The notes under the pieces are model-generated. The model was not told the DNA's origin and made no database searches. It saw nothing but the letters and a program-made list of their open reading frames with translations. The position numbers and the translations under genes are program-made. From contig LJSY01000009.1 in the NCBI GenBank assembly GCA_001314805.1, positions 1 to 64,000 of the forward strand: 64,000 nucleotides of DNA, read 5' to 3'. Of this stretch, positions 27,431-37,812 are shown in pieces (positions within the stretch are counted from its first letter, which is position 1; every line of letters begins with the position of its first letter). This DNA is from Rhodobacteraceae bacterium HLUCCO18. Its GTDB lineage: Bacteria > Pseudomonadota > Alphaproteobacteria > Rhodobacterales > Rhodobacteraceae.

Positions 27431-28124
27431 GGTGGTCTCCGGGCTGGTGATCTGGATTATGGCTCTGGTCCAGGGCGATGCGGCCGAGCGCCGTGGCTGT
27501 GGCGGCCTGGCACGGGTCGATGACGGGCAGGCCGAGCGCGGTTTCCAGCGCGAGGCGGTAGCGGGCCATGCCGGCGCAGCCGAGGATCAGCACATCGGCG
27601 CCGTCACGGTCGCGGAGCTGCGTGCCGACCTCGGTCATTCGGTCAAGCGTGGTGGTCTCGTCGGCAAGCGCCGCCACGCCGAGGCCAAGGGCCCGGTCGC
27701 CGGCGAAGCGGTCCATGACGCCCATGGCGCCGAAGGCGCGCAGGTGACGGGGGATGGAGGCGGGCAGGATCGCGATGACGCCGAAGCGCTGGCCGAGGGT
27801 GAGCGCGCTGGCGACCGCGGCCTCCTGGATACCGAGAACGGGTTTGGTGGTCCGGTCGCGGAGCGCGTGGAGGCCCGGATCGCCGAAACAGGCGATAACG
27901 AAGCCGGCGGCGTCGTGGCGCGTGTCGGCAAGGGACAGGAGCGGCGGGATCACCAGGTCGGCCTGGGCCTGGCTTTCGATGCCGGGCGGGCCTTCGGAGA
28001 GGGTGAGGCAGGCGATCCGCAGGCCCATGCCGTCGGCCATCGGGCGCAGCGGATCGAGCGCCGCGTCGATCCCGTCGGTTACGGTTTGCGAGGAATTGGG
28101 GTTCATGACGTAGAGCGTGCTCAT
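27420..28124 (-). CDS. Asp/Glu/hydantoin racemase-family protein
   Basis: A 234-residue enzyme with the two catalytic cysteines of the family, Cys79 in VIACFGDPG and Cys183 in LILGCAGMA, and the amino-terminal YVMNPNSS motif. Hydantoin racemases interconvert D- and L-5-substituted hydantoins; related enzymes act on Asp or Glu. The dihydropyrimidinase-like gene upstream in the same operon supports hydantoin or dihydropyrimidine-type substrates. Confidence 0.82.
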   Translation of the reverse strand: MSTLYVMNPNSSQTVTDGIDAALDPLRPMADGMGLRIACLTLSEGPPGIESQAQADLVIPPLLSLADTRHDAAGFVIACFGDPGLHALRDRTTKPVLGIQEAAVASALTLGQRFGVIAILPASIPRHLRAFGAMGVMDRFAGDRALGLGVAALADETTTLDRMTEVGTQLRDRDGADVLILGCAGMARYRLALETALGLPVIDPCQAATATALGRIALDQSHNPDHQPGDHHAR

Positions 28125-28133
28125 GGGTCTGGA

Positions 28134-28526
28134 TCAGGCGCCGGGCTTCGTCGCCTGCTGGATCTCGATCTGGTAGCCTTCGGGGTCCTCGAAGACGAAG
28201 GCGCGGATGCCGATGGTGTCGTTGACGAAAAGCCGGGAGAGGTTCGCGACCCCCTGCGCCCTCGCGTAGGCGTACCAGGCGTCGACGTCCTCCACCCGCA
28301 CGCAGAGCTGCACGGGGCGCGTTTCGGCCCATTTGTGCATGCCATGGGCTTCGTCCACGAGGCCCACATGGGCGCCGTCGCAGATCTTCATGATCTTGGC
28401 GAGGCCCCCCTGGTCGATCACCAGCGGAAACCCCATCACGTCGCGGTAGAAGGCCTCGACGCGGGGGAGGTCGCGGTAGTAGAGGAAGGTGATGGCAAGG
28501 ATGTTGGGGCTGTCGGGCCGGGTCAT
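28134..28526 (-). CDS. VOC-family (glyoxalase-like) protein
   Basis: A 130-residue vicinal-oxygen-chelate domain protein (FLYYRDLPRVEAFYRDVMGF at the start, FVFEDPEGYQIEIQQ at the end, where the Glu is a typical metal ligand). The family includes lyases, dioxygenases and isomerases, so the reaction is not predictable. It overlaps the dihydropyrimidinase gene by 4 bases and lies 9 bases before the racemase gene. Confidence 0.8.
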   Translation of the reverse strand: MTRPDSPNILAITFLYYRDLPRVEAFYRDVMGFPLVIDQGGLAKIMKICDGAHVGLVDEAHGMHKWAETRPVQLCVRVEDVDAWYAYARAQGVANLSRLFVNDTIGIRAFVFEDPEGYQIEIQQATKPGA

Positions 28527-29938
28527 ATGGGGCGTCCTGTGATGTCGCGCGTCTCGGTGCCGATGGCGGCGCGGTGGAGCCATTGGCCGGTGCCGGGGAT
28601 GCCTCGATAGGTGCCGCCCTCCACGACCTGCCTGCCACGCAGGAACACATGCACCGGCCAGCCGGTGACTCCGTGCCCTTCCCACGGGTTGTAGCCCACG
28701 TTGTCGTGGAGGTCGTCGGCCCCGTAGGTCACCGTGCGGGCGGGGTCCCAGAGCGTGAGGTCGGCGTCGTAGCCGGGCGCGATATGGCCCTTGGTGGCGA
28801 GGCCATAGAGCCGCGCGGGGGCCGTGGCGGTGAGTTCGACGAATTTCTCGAGGCCGAGGCGGCCCCGGCTCACCATCGCGTCGAACATCAGCGGCAGGCG
28901 CACCTCGAGCCCCGGCATGCCGTTGGCGATGGCGGGGAAAGGCGCGTCGGGTCCGGCCGAAAGCTTGCCCGTTTCGTCGAAGCGATAGGGCGCGTGATCG
29001 GAGGAGACGAGCTGCAGGTCGCCGCGGGCGAGCCCTGCCCAGAGCGCCTCCTGGTCGGCGCGGGTCCGCTGCGGCGGTGAGCACATCCATTTCGCGCCCT
29101 CGACACCGGGGCGGTCGAGGACGTCCTCTGTCTGAAAGAGGTAATGCGGACAGGTCTCGGCCCAGACGGGGGCGCCGCGGGCGCGGGCGGCGGCGATCTC
29201 GGCCACGGCTTCGGCGGTCGAGACGTGGAAGATCATGACCGGGGCGCGGGCTTCCTCGGCGAGGCGGCACATGCGGGCGACGGCCTCGATCTCGGCGGCG
29301 CGGGGGCGGGAGGCGGCGTGGTCGATCGGCCGCGTTCGGCCTTCGGCCAGAAGTCTCGTGCGCGCCTCTGCGATGATCGCGTCGTTCTCGGCATGGATGC
29401 AGGTGAGCGCGCCGGCCTCCCGCGCGATGCTGAGCGCCCGGAGGATCCGGGCGTCGTCGAGGCCGATATTGTAGGTGGTGAAGACCTTGAGGGAGCGATG
29501 GCCCTGGCCGATGAGGGCCGCGAGGTCGGTCTCGTAGTCCGGCGCCTGCGGGTCCGCGAGGATGAGGTGAAAGGCGTGGTCGATGGCCGCCCCGCGCGCG
29601 CCCCGTGCGGCATAGTCGGCGGCGGCCTCGGCAAGGCGCTGTCCTTTGGCCTGGGCGGCGAAGGAAATCACCGAGGTCGTGCCGCCCATCGCCGCCGAGC
29701 GCGTGGCCGTCTCGAACGTGTCGGCGTTCATCAGGCCCATGCCGGACATCTGTTCGATATGGCAATGCGGATCGACACCGCCGGGGGTCACGATCAGGCC
29801 GTCCGCGTCGATACTCTCGGCGCCGGTCAGGCCGCTGCCGATGGCGGCGATCCTGCCCTCCGATATAGCGATGTCGGCCGTAAAGACCGTTTCGGCCGTG
29901 GCCACGCGCCCGCCCTCGATGACCAGATCGTACTCCAT
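28523..29938 (-). CDS. Dihydropyrimidinase / hydantoinase-family cyclic amidohydrolase
   Basis: A 471-residue amidohydrolase. Metal ligands are in place: His58 and His60 (DPHCHIE), carboxylated Lys151 (SLKVFTTYN), His182 (IHAEN), His238 (FHVST) and Asp314 (SSDHAPY). The enzyme opens the ring of dihydropyrimidines or hydantoins. Since the operon also encodes a racemase, a stereospecific hydantoinase is a plausible reading. The start is the ATG at 29938; longer frames upstream run into the cobQ promoter region. Confidence 0.87.
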   Translation of the reverse strand: MEYDLVIEGGRVATAETVFTADIAISEGRIAAIGSGLTGAESIDADGLIVTPGGVDPHCHIEQMSGMGLMNADTFETATRSAAMGGTTSVISFAAQAKGQRLAEAAADYAARGARGAAIDHAFHLILADPQAPDYETDLAALIGQGHRSLKVFTTYNIGLDDARILRALSIAREAGALTCIHAENDAIIAEARTRLLAEGRTRPIDHAASRPRAAEIEAVARMCRLAEEARAPVMIFHVSTAEAVAEIAAARARGAPVWAETCPHYLFQTEDVLDRPGVEGAKWMCSPPQRTRADQEALWAGLARGDLQLVSSDHAPYRFDETGKLSAGPDAPFPAIANGMPGLEVRLPLMFDAMVSRGRLGLEKFVELTATAPARLYGLATKGHIAPGYDADLTLWDPARTVTYGADDLHDNVGYNPWEGHGVTGWPVHVFLRGRQVVEGGTYRGIPGTGQWLHRAAIGTETRDITGRPI

Positions 29939-30041
29939 CTCGGGCGCGACCTTGGGGCAGGCGCGGGGCCAAGTCCAGACCGCCGCTGGACGCCGCCCCG
30001 GCCGCGTGCAAGACCATGCGCAGACGATCCGGAGGGGTGAC

Positions 30042-31490
30042 ATGGGCCGCGCGGTGATGATCCAGGGCACGGGTTCCAACGTGGGCAAGTCGCTCATCGT
30101 GGCGGGACTGGTGCGGGCGGCACGGGCGCGGGGCATCGACGTGGCCCCGTTCAAGCCGCAGAACATGTCGAACAACGCCGCCGTGACCGCCGATGGCGGC
30201 GAGATCGGGCGCGCGCAGGCGCTGCAGGCGCTTGCGGCGGGGCTGGCCCCGCAGACCGACATGAACCCGGTCCTGCTGAAGCCCGAGACGGATACGGGCG
30301 CGCAGGTCGTGGTGCAGGGCAGGCGACTGATGCGGTCGGAGGCCGGGGATTACGGTGCGCTCAAGGGGCGGTTGATGGGCCCCGTGCTGGAAAGCTTCGG
30401 ACGGCTGAAGGCGGCGCATGAGCTGGTGGTCGTGGAAGGCGCGGGCAGCCCGGCGGAGGTCAACCTGCGCGCCCGCGACATCGCCAACATGGGTTTCGCC
30501 GAGGCCGCTTGCGTGCCCGTGGTGCTGGCCGGCGATATCGACCGGGGCGGGGTGATCGCGCAGATCGTGGGCACGCAGGCGGTGCTGGACCCGGACGACG
30601 CCGCCCGGATCGAGGGCTTTCTGATCAACCGCTTTCGCGGCGATCCGCGCCTGTTCGACGACGGTTATGCGCGGATCGCGGCGCAGACAGGCTGGCGCGG
30701 CTTTGGCGTATTGCCGTGGTTCGCGGACGCCTGGCGGCTACCGGCGGAGGATGCGCTTGACCTCGACGCGCCGGAGCGGCCGAGCGACTTTCACATCGTC
30801 TGCCTCGCACTGTCGCGGATCGCGAATTTCGACGATCTCGACCCGCTGAAGCAGGAGCCGGGCGTGCGGCTGACCATGCTGGGCCCGGGGCGTGCGATCC
30901 CCGGCGATGCGGATCTCGTGATCCTGCCGGGGACGAAATCGACGCGCGGCGATCTGGCCTTCCTGCGGGCGCAGGACTGGGACATCGACCTCAGGGCGCA
31001 TGTCCGGCGCGGCGGCCACGTGTTGGGCATTTGCGGCGGCTACCAGATGCTGGGCCGCATGGTGGACGACCCCGAGGGGATCGAGGGGGCGCCGGGGGCA
31101 ACAGAGGGCCTCGGGTTCTTGCAGGTCGAAACGGTGATGACGCCGGAAAAGCGCCTGACGGAGGTCGACGCGGTGCATGCCGCGACCGGGCGGGCGTTCC
31201 ACGGCTACGAGATCCATATCGGCCGGACCGAGGGGCCGGATCGCGCACGGCCCTTCGCCCATCTGGCCGGCGCGCCGGAAGGGGCGGCGGATGCCACGGG
31301 CCGGGTGCAGGGCAGCTACCTTCATGGCATGTTCCGCGACGACGGTTTTCGCGCCGCGTGGCTCGCCGGGTTCGGCGTGGCCGCGACCGGGCAGTCCTAC
31401 GGCGCGGGCGTCGAGGCCACGCTCGACGCGCTCGCGGCGCATATGGAGGCCCATCTCGACGTGGCGGGCCTGCTTGCCATCGCGCGTTAG
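30042..31490 (+). CDS. cobQ: Cobyric acid synthase CobQ
   Basis: A 482-residue glutamine-dependent amidotransferase of cobalamin biosynthesis that adds four amide groups to adenosylcobyrinic acid diamide. It shows the ATP-binding [16 protein letters not shown] and [12 protein letters not shown] motifs and the class I glutaminase domain with Cys in [11 protein letters not shown] and His in YLHGMF. GGAGGGG precedes the ATG. No riboswitch-like element is evident in the 103 bases upstream. The end overlaps the convergent phosphomannomutase by 4 bases. Confidence 0.94.
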   Translation: MGRAVMIQGTGSNVGKSLIVAGLVRAARARGIDVAPFKPQNMSNNAAVTADGGEIGRAQALQALAAGLAPQTDMNPVLLKPETDTGAQVVVQGRRLMRSEAGDYGALKGRLMGPVLESFGRLKAAHELVVVEGAGSPAEVNLRARDIANMGFAEAACVPVVLAGDIDRGGVIAQIVGTQAVLDPDDAARIEGFLINRFRGDPRLFDDGYARIAAQTGWRGFGVLPWFADAWRLPAEDALDLDAPERPSDFHIVCLALSRIANFDDLDPLKQEPGVRLTMLGPGRAIPGDADLVILPGTKSTRGDLAFLRAQDWDIDLRAHVRRGGHVLGICGGYQMLGRMVDDPEGIEGAPGATEGLGFLQVETVMTPEKRLTEVDAVHAATGRAFHGYEIHIGRTEGPDRARPFAHLAGAPEGAADATGRVQGSYLHGMFRDDGFRAAWLAGFGVAATGQSYGAGVEATLDALAAHMEAHLDVAGLLAIAR

Positions 31491-32866
31491 CCCGTGATCA
31501 CGCCGCGCAGCTCCGCCAGTTTCTCGGCCACGAGCGCCGGCTTGCCGCGCGCCTCGATGTTCAGGCGCAGAAGCGGCTCGGTGTTCGACGCACGCAGGTT
31601 GAAGCGCCAGTCCCCGAAGCTGAGCGACAGGCCGTCCGTGTCGTCGCGCGATGCCGCCTTGGGGGCGTATTCGTCCTCGATCCGCGCGATCACGGTCCTG
31701 GCGTCCGCCACGCGGAAATTGACCTCGCCCGAGGACGGGTAGGCGGCGCGGCGTTCGGCCATCATGTCCTTCAGGCTCTCGCCCCGGCGGCAGATCAGTT
31801 CGACCACCAGAAGCCACGGGATCATGCCGCTGTCGCAGGCCATGAAGTCGCGGAAATAGTGATGCGCCGACATCTCGCCGCCGTAGATGGCGCCGGTATC
31901 CCGCATCACCTGCTTGATGTGACTGTGGCCGCAGCGCGACTGGATCGCCTCGCCGCCGAGTTCCTCGATGATCGCCTGCGTGGCCCAGACCACGCGCGGG
32001 TCATGGACGATCTTCTCGCCCGGTTCCTTGGTGAGGAAGGCCTCGGCCAGAAGCCCCACCACGTATTCGCCCGGGATGAACCCGCCTTCGTGGTCGAAGA
32101 AGAAGCAGCGGTCGAAATCCCCGTCCCATGCGACGCCGATATCGGCCCCGTGTTTCACCACCGGGTCTGCGGTCTTGGGCTGGTTTTCGTCCAGCAGCGG
32201 GTTGGGGATGCCGTTGGGAAAGCTGCCATCGGGTTCGTGATCGACGCGGATGAACTCCAGCGGCGCGCCGGCCCCCGCGAGGGCGTCCGCGATGGCGTCG
32301 AACGTGGGCCCAGCGGCTCCGTTCCCGGCATTCACCAGCACCTTCATCGGCGTGAGCGCGGAGACGTCGACGAACTCCATCAGCTTGGCCACATAGGCCG
32401 CGCGCGAATCGGAAGCATCCGTCACCTTGCCGCCTGCCACGTCACCTGCGAAGTCGCCGCTTTCGGCCAGTGCCTTGATCGCGTCCATCCCTTCGCCCGA
32501 GCCGATCGGGGCGGAGCCGCGCTGCACCATCTTCATCCCGTTGTAATCCATCGGGTTGTGCGAGGCGGTGACGCAGATGCCGCCATCGGCGTCCAGATGG
32601 GTGACGGCGAAATAGGTCTCCTCGGTGCCGGACAGGCCGAGGTCCAGCACCTCGACACCGGCATCGACGAGGCCGCGCGCCAGCGCCTGCGACAGCTCTT
32701 CCGAGGAGGGGCGCACGTCGCGGCCGATCACCACGCGGCTGGCCTTCATCACCTCGGCGAAGGCCCGGCCCACGCGATAGGCGATGTCGGGGTTCAGCTC
32801 GTCCCCCAGTCGGCCGCGGATGTCATAGGCCTTGAAACAGGTGAGCGGGGTGGAAAGCGCGTCCAT
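31487..32866 (-). CDS. Phosphomannomutase/phosphoglucomutase
   Basis: A 459-residue alpha-D-phosphohexomutase. The active-site phosphoserine is in [15 protein letters not shown], the magnesium loop is DGDFDR, and the sugar-binding GEMSAHHYF segment and the phosphate-binding RASNTEP segment are present. It interconverts mannose-6-P/mannose-1-P (and the glucose equivalents) for envelope polysaccharide precursors. Monocistronic, divergent from the next unit. Confidence 0.92.
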   Translation of the reverse strand: MDALSTPLTCFKAYDIRGRLGDELNPDIAYRVGRAFAEVMKASRVVIGRDVRPSSEELSQALARGLVDAGVEVLDLGLSGTEETYFAVTHLDADGGICVTASHNPMDYNGMKMVQRGSAPIGSGEGMDAIKALAESGDFAGDVAGGKVTDASDSRAAYVAKLMEFVDVSALTPMKVLVNAGNGAAGPTFDAIADALAGAGAPLEFIRVDHEPDGSFPNGIPNPLLDENQPKTADPVVKHGADIGVAWDGDFDRCFFFDHEGGFIPGEYVVGLLAEAFLTKEPGEKIVHDPRVVWATQAIIEELGGEAIQSRCGHSHIKQVMRDTGAIYGGEMSAHHYFRDFMACDSGMIPWLLVVELICRRGESLKDMMAERRAAYPSSGEVNFRVADARTVIARIEDEYAPKAASRDDTDGLSLSFGDWRFNLRASNTEPLLRLNIEARGKPALVAEKLAELRGVITG

Positions 32867-32992
32867 GGGACCTCCGGGAAAAACGCATCAACCGAAATCG
32901 CCACCGCTCTACCCCATCCCGGCGCACCGATCCAGCCGGTCGCTTGGCCCCGCGCCGCTTTGCGCTAAGGTTCGGGGCGGGAGGTGGCGAAG

Positions 32993-33700
32993 ATGCTCAT
33001 CGTTGCGCCGCGGACGATCGCCAATGCCGGTGTTCTCGAAACCCGGTCGCTGCCGAAGAAATTCTTCGGCCGGGTGCAGCTTGTGCCGAAGGGCGCGAGC
33101 CTTGGCCTCTGGGCGCGGCTGATCCTCGAGATCCAGTTTCTTCGTTACATCGCGGCGCTGGTGCCCTTCATCGCCTTCCCCTTCATGTCCAACGAACTCG
33201 CCCTGCCGGTGACGCAGGCGCCGCTGGCCATGGTCCTTGTCATCGCGGTGGTGGAAATGCGCGTGCTGCGCCTGTCCGACCGCGCGCGGGAGCGTCTGGT
33301 GACCGAGGACGACGCGGCGCGGCGGCTGGACGCCTTCGCCTTCCGCGCCCGCGCCGCGCTTCGCCGGATCGCGGCGCGGCACGGCATCGCGGAGGGCGAG
33401 ATCCTGCTGGTGGCCGAGCAGTCCGAACTCGCCCGCGTGCCGCCGCTCACGCTTGTGTCGGTCCAGTCCGCCGTGCCGGGGCCGCATCTGCTGGACCTCG
33501 ACGCGGAGGATCGCGCGATCCTGGAGGAGACGCTCTTCGACGAGGACCTGACCGAACGGATGCTGCACGACGTGAACATGCGCGAGGGGCAACCCATCCG
33601 CGAGGTCCGGATCGAAGCGCGCAGCGTGTCGGCCCATGCCCGTCTCGCCGCCGCCCTGAAAGCGCGCGACGCGACCGACCCCGAACCGGTGGAGGCCTGA
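32993..33700 (+). CDS. Unknown membrane protein upstream of MoxR/vWA pair
   Basis: A 235-residue protein with two adjacent membrane helices (LRYIAALVPFIAFPFMS and APLAMVLVIAVVEMRVL, about residues 50-105) between cytoplasmic ends. The soluble carboxy-terminal part (about 110-235) is charged and mostly helical. I do not recognise a family. A GGGAGG site 8 bases before the ATG at 32993 fixes the start; a GTG at 32984 is less well placed. It is 4 bases ahead of the MoxR gene, so it belongs to the MoxR/vWA unit, perhaps as its membrane anchor. Confidence 0.65.
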   Translation: MLIVAPRTIANAGVLETRSLPKKFFGRVQLVPKGASLGLWARLILEIQFLRYIAALVPFIAFPFMSNELALPVTQAPLAMVLVIAVVEMRVLRLSDRARERLVTEDDAARRLDAFAFRARAALRRIAARHGIAEGEILLVAEQSELARVPPLTLVSVQSAVPGPHLLDLDAEDRAILEETLFDEDLTERMLHDVNMREGQPIREVRIEARSVSAHARLAAALKARDATDPEPVEA

Positions 33701-33704
33701 GACG

Positions 33705-34808
33705 ATGGCGGTCAATGCGCGGGCGATCTCGGCCGGCGAGGCGCTGAAGGTGCTCGATCAGGGCTGGGCCGCCCAGGCGACGGGCGGGCTGCAGGTCAGC
33801 TGGATGCTCCACGGTCGGCCCGGCGTCGGGAAAACCGAGTTGGTCCAGACGCTTGCCGCCCGAAAGGGGGCCGCGCTCTACGACCTGCGCCTGACCACGA
33901 TCGAGCCGCAGGACCTGCGTGGGCTGCCGTTCTACGACCATGAAACCGCGCGCACCGTCTGGTACCGGCCCGAGGATCTGCCCGACGATCCCGACCGCCC
34001 CGCGATCCTGTTCCTCGACGAGCTGACCGCCGCGGCACCCACGCTGCAGCCCACGGTCTACGGGTTGTTGCAGGAGCGGCGCGTGGGCCGCCATCGCCTG
34101 CCCGACAGCGTTTTCATCGTCGCGGCCGGCAACATGGTCGAGGACGGGGCCATCGCCTACGAGATGGGCACCGCGCTGAGCGACCGGCTGATCCACATGA
34201 TCGTGCAGGCCGATGCCGATGACTGGCTGACGAGTTACGCCCCCGGTGCGGGCATCCATCCGGCTGTTGCGGCTTTCCTGCGCGGGCGCCCGGATCTTCT
34301 GGAGACGACCGAGGACGCGCTCCGCCGGGGCCATGCCATCGCCTGCACGCCGCGTAGCTGGACCCGCGTGAGCCAGATCCTCCACGCCGTGACCGACCGC
34401 GCGGCGCGGCAGGTCATGATCGCGGGCACCGTGGGGGAGGCCGCCGCCGCCGAGTTCGCGCTCATCGCCGACGAGATCGAGGCCTCGGTGCAGGTCGCCG
34501 CCATGCTCGCCGCGCCTCGGGACGAGCGGGCGGAAATCTATCCGCAAAGCCTCCATGGCCTCACCGCGCTGATCTACGGGCTGATCGGCGCGGTGGACGA
34601 GGCGACGCTTCCCGCTGGGATCGAGATCCTCGCCGACATGCGCGGGCTGTCCGGCCCCGCGCACCGGGCGCTGCCGCTGTCGGAACTGGCGAGCTTCGGC
34701 TTCGAACTCTTGATCGGGCGGGCGCTGGAAAAGGGCTGGCAGGACGTTTTCGCGCGCTCCGACGCCTATGCCGACTATGCCCGCGAGCGTGAAGCGGCGG
34801 GCCTGTGA
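33705..34808 (+). CDS. MoxR-type AAA ATPase
   Basis: A 367-residue AAA+ ATPase: Walker A GRPGVGKTEL (about residues 38-47), Walker B AILFLDELTAA, a sensor-1 Asn in IVAAGN and sensor-2 region later. MoxR ATPases act as chaperones with von Willebrand A-domain partners, for example in metal insertion or complex assembly. The next gene, sharing a 4-base overlap (GTGA), encodes such a partner. The client is unknown. Confidence 0.86.
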   Translation: MAVNARAISAGEALKVLDQGWAAQATGGLQVSWMLHGRPGVGKTELVQTLAARKGAALYDLRLTTIEPQDLRGLPFYDHETARTVWYRPEDLPDDPDRPAILFLDELTAAAPTLQPTVYGLLQERRVGRHRLPDSVFIVAAGNMVEDGAIAYEMGTALSDRLIHMIVQADADDWLTSYAPGAGIHPAVAAFLRGRPDLLETTEDALRRGHAIACTPRSWTRVSQILHAVTDRAARQVMIAGTVGEAAAAEFALIADEIEASVQVAAMLAAPRDERAEIYPQSLHGLTALIYGLIGAVDEATLPAGIEILADMRGLSGPAHRALPLSELASFGFELLIGRALEKGWQDVFARSDAYADYAREREAAGL

Positions 34809-36031
34809 CATCCCACTCCACCCGCGCCGCCCGCGCTCTCGCCCATCTGGGCGAGACCGACCCCGCGCTCGCCGTCCTGTCGCTGTGGTGTGGGCACAGG
34901 GACGGGGAGGGGGCCACTCGGACCATGGGCGACACGATCGTCTACGGGCCGGGGTTCGCGTCGCTGGGCCTTGCCGAACAGGTCGGCCTCGCCGCCCATC
35001 ACGTCCTTCACGTCGCGCTGCGTCACGCGAACCGGCAGGCGGGGCTGGCCGAGCGACTGGGGCCGCGCTTCGATGCCTCGCTCTACGGGCTTGCCGCCGA
35101 CGGGATCATCAACGAGACGCTTCTTCTGGCGGGGCACGGATTGCCGCGTCCTGCGGTCACGCTGACCGACCTGCTGGAGGAAATCGGCCGCCCCGCGAAA
35201 TCGCCGGTCGAGGCGCTGGCCGACTGGGACGCCGACCGGCTTGCCATGCTCCTCCATTCCGACGCGCGGATGGCCGAGAAGGCGCGCGACTGGGGCGTAA
35301 CCCGCGGCTTCGCGCAGGACCTGAGCCTCGGCGAGCCCGATGACGAAGGGGAGCGGCAACAGACCGCGGACTGGCGCAACCAGCTGCTTCGTGCGCTGGA
35401 GGCGGGCCGCAAGGCGGGAACAGGGATCGGGCGGCTGGGTGCGATCCTTGCCGACATGGCGCCTGCGGAAACCGCGTGGGAGGTCGTCCTGCGCGGCATC
35501 CTCGCCCGCGCATTGATCGACCGGCCGCGCCCGTCGCACCGTCGTCCGGCCGGCGCGTGGGTCGCCATGATGGCCGAGGCGCAGGCCCATGGCCGCCCCG
35601 AGCCCGCGTTTCAGCCCGGCCGCGCGCGGCAGTCCGACCGGCCGCGGATCGCCATCGGGCTCGACACCTCCAGCTCCATCGACCCGCTGACCCTGTCGCT
35701 GTTCCTCGCCGAGGCCGAGGGCATCGTCCGCCGTACCGGGGCGGAGGCGCATTTCCTGGCCTTCGACGAGACGGTGCACGAGGTGCGGCGGCTCGACGGC
35801 GCGGGCTGGCGGGGGCTGCGTGACATCGCGCTTCGCACGGGCGGCGGCACCGATTTCGCGCCGGTTCTGGAGGCTGCGGGGGGTCTGAACCCTTCCATCG
35901 CCGTCATCCTCACCGATCTCGACGCGCCTTTCGGTCGCGAGCCGCGCGTCCCCGTGCTCTGGGCCGTGCCCGGACGGCAGGAGGTCGCGCCGCCGCCTTT
36001 CGGCCGGATCCTGCGCATCGGCGAGATGTGA
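34805..36031 (+). CDS. DUF2201-type putative metallopeptidase with vWA-like domain
   Basis: A 408-residue protein starting at GTG. The amino-terminal domain has a HHVLHVALRH zincin-like motif (about residue 66-75). The carboxy-terminal domain is von Willebrand A-like with a MIDAS: DTSSSID, the Thr in GGGTDFAPV and the Asp in ILTDLD. This is the standard partner of a MoxR-type ATPase, encoded directly upstream with overlapping ends. Whether the peptidase site is active is not known for the family. Confidence 0.8.
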   Translation: MTSHSTRAARALAHLGETDPALAVLSLWCGHRDGEGATRTMGDTIVYGPGFASLGLAEQVGLAAHHVLHVALRHANRQAGLAERLGPRFDASLYGLAADGIINETLLLAGHGLPRPAVTLTDLLEEIGRPAKSPVEALADWDADRLAMLLHSDARMAEKARDWGVTRGFAQDLSLGEPDDEGERQQTADWRNQLLRALEAGRKAGTGIGRLGAILADMAPAETAWEVVLRGILARALIDRPRPSHRRPAGAWVAMMAEAQAHGRPEPAFQPGRARQSDRPRIAIGLDTSSSIDPLTLSLFLAEAEGIVRRTGAEAHFLAFDETVHEVRRLDGAGWRGLRDIALRTGGGTDFAPVLEAAGGLNPSIAVILTDLDAPFGREPRVPVLWAVPGRQEVAPPPFGRILRIGEM

Positions 36032-36034
36032 ACC

Positions 36035-37714
36035 TCAGACGAGGCTTGCCTCCGCCTCCGCCTCCGATTCCCGCTGCGCGTTCTGCCAGTCCGGCGCGAT
36101 CCACGGCGCGCGGTTGTCGCGCGCCAGCATCGGCCGCCCGAGGATGTGATCGGCCGCCTTTTCGCCCACCATGATCGAGGGCGCGTTGGTGTTACCGTTG
36201 GTGATCTGCGGAAAGATAGAGGAATCCGCGAGGCGGAGGCCCTCGACGCCGATGACGCGCGTCTGGGGGTCGACCACGGCCATCGGATCGTCCGCGCGCC
36301 CCATCCGGCAGGTCCCGCAGGGGTGATAGGCGCTTTCGGCATGTTCGCGGATCGCCGCGTCGATCGCGGCGTCGTCAGAGGCATGCGCGCCGGGCAGGAT
36401 CTCGTCGCCCGCGAAACGCTTCATGGGCGCTTGCGCCATGATCTCGCGCGTCAGGCGGATGGCGCGGCGGAACTCCTCCCAATCCTGCTCGTGGCTCATG
36501 TAGTTGAACAGGATCGATGGCGGCGTTTGCGGGTCAGGCCCCCGCAGCGCGACACGCCCCCGGCTGAGGGAGCGCATCGGCCCCACATGGGCCTGAAACC
36601 CGTGGCCCTGCGCCACGGTCGAGCCGTCGTAGCGCACGGCGATGGGCAGGAAGTGGAACTGGATGTCGGGATAGGCGATCCCCGCGCGGGAGCGGATGAA
36701 GCCGCAGGCCTCGAACTGGTTCGACGCACCCAGCCCCTTGCGTGACAGCACCCATTGCGCGCCCACCAGCGCCTTGCCCCAGAGCGACCAGTAAGGGGCG
36801 AGGCTGACCGGTTCCCTCGCGGCGAACTGGATGTACATTTCGAGGTGATCCTGAAGGTTCTGCCCCACGCCGGGCCGATCCACGACAACCGGAATTCCGT
36901 TTTCTACCAGATGTTTGGCGGGGCCAATTCCACTGGTCATGAGAATTTTCGGCGAATTGATCGCGCCTGTGGCCAGTACGATCTCGCCGCGCGCCGTGAT
37001 CAGGCGGCCGTCCGACAGGCGCACGCCGCTGGCGCGCCCGTCGCTGATCTCGATCCGGTCCACGAGGCCACGCAGAAGCGTGCAGTTGCCGCTCGCGAGC
37101 GCGGGGCGCAGATAAGCGTCGGCCGCCGACCAGCGCCGGCCTTGCCAGATCGTGCGCTCGAACGCGCCGAACCCTTCCTGCCGTTCGCCGTTGTAATCTT
37201 CCGTGCGGCCATAGCCCGCCGCCGCGCCTGCCTCGGTAAAGGCATGGAAAAGCGGATTTTTCTGCTCACCCCTCGTGATGTGCATTGGTCCGTCCGTCCC
37301 GCGCCATGACGCGTCGCCCTCGGTCCCGTGCCAGCGTTCCAGTCGCCGGAAATAGGGCAGCACATCGGCATAGGCCCAGCCGTCGGCACCCATTTCCGCC
37401 CAGGTGTCGAAGTCATGGGCATGGCCGCGCACGTAGATCATGCCGTTGATCGAGGACGACCCCCCGATCACCTTGCCGCGCGGGCAGGCCATGCGGCGGC
37501 CGTTCATGTGCGGCTCGGGCTCGGTCACGTAACCCCAGTCGTAGCGTCTCATGTTCATCGGGTAGGACAGCGCGCCCGGCATCCTGATGAACGGGCCGGC
37601 ATCGGTGCCGCCATGCTCGATCACCAGCACCTTGTGTCCCGCCTCAGCCAGGCGGTAGGCGATGGCGCAGCCGGCCGAGCCCGCGCCGACGACGATGTAA
37701 TCCGCGTCGGTCAC
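36035..37714 (-). CDS. betA: Choline dehydrogenase BetA
   Basis: A 559-residue GMC-family flavoprotein that oxidises choline to betaine aldehyde. It has the amino-terminal dinucleotide motif [17 protein letters not shown], the GMC signature [20 protein letters not shown] and the active-site [14 protein letters not shown] chose the GTG at 37714: GGAG lies 7 bases ahead, and the frame to the next ATG (37741) codes for non-family residues. Last gene of the bet operon; its end abuts the convergent vWA gene with a 3-base gap. Confidence 0.92.
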   Translation of the reverse strand: MTDADYIVVGAGSAGCAIAYRLAEAGHKVLVIEHGGTDAGPFIRMPGALSYPMNMRRYDWGYVTEPEPHMNGRRMACPRGKVIGGSSSINGMIYVRGHAHDFDTWAEMGADGWAYADVLPYFRRLERWHGTEGDASWRGTDGPMHITRGEQKNPLFHAFTEAGAAAGYGRTEDYNGERQEGFGAFERTIWQGRRWSAADAYLRPALASGNCTLLRGLVDRIEISDGRASGVRLSDGRLITARGEIVLATGAINSPKILMTSGIGPAKHLVENGIPVVVDRPGVGQNLQDHLEMYIQFAAREPVSLAPYWSLWGKALVGAQWVLSRKGLGASNQFEACGFIRSRAGIAYPDIQFHFLPIAVRYDGSTVAQGHGFQAHVGPMRSLSRGRVALRGPDPQTPPSILFNYMSHEQDWEEFRRAIRLTREIMAQAPMKRFAGDEILPGAHASDDAAIDAAIREHAESAYHPCGTCRMGRADDPMAVVDPQTRVIGVEGLRLADSSIFPQITNGNTNAPSIMVGEKAADHILGRPMLARDNRAPWIAPDWQNAQRESEAEAEASLV

Positions 37715-37812
37715 GATCCGACTCCGGTAATTTGTCCACATTTGGCCTTGGTGCTAACCATATGAATACATGCTTTTTTCAAATTTATCCCCATGTGGAT
37801 AAGCTGTGAGCA
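37715..37812. promoter_or_regulatory. AT-rich betB-betA gap with DnaA-box-like sites and dyad
   Basis: An unusually AT-rich stretch for this genome. A perfect DnaA box TTATCCACA is on the minus strand at 37794-37802 and lies within the dyad TTATCC-CCATGT-GGATAA (37785-37802). A one-mismatch box, TTGTCCACA, is on the plus strand at 37732-37740, so the two face each other. It could act in transcriptional control of betA or be a chance match; it does not look like an origin. Confidence 0.4.

Noticed and set aside
37715-37812. Replication origin
   Set aside because: Only two DnaA-like boxes, no repeats and no origin-associated genes nearby.
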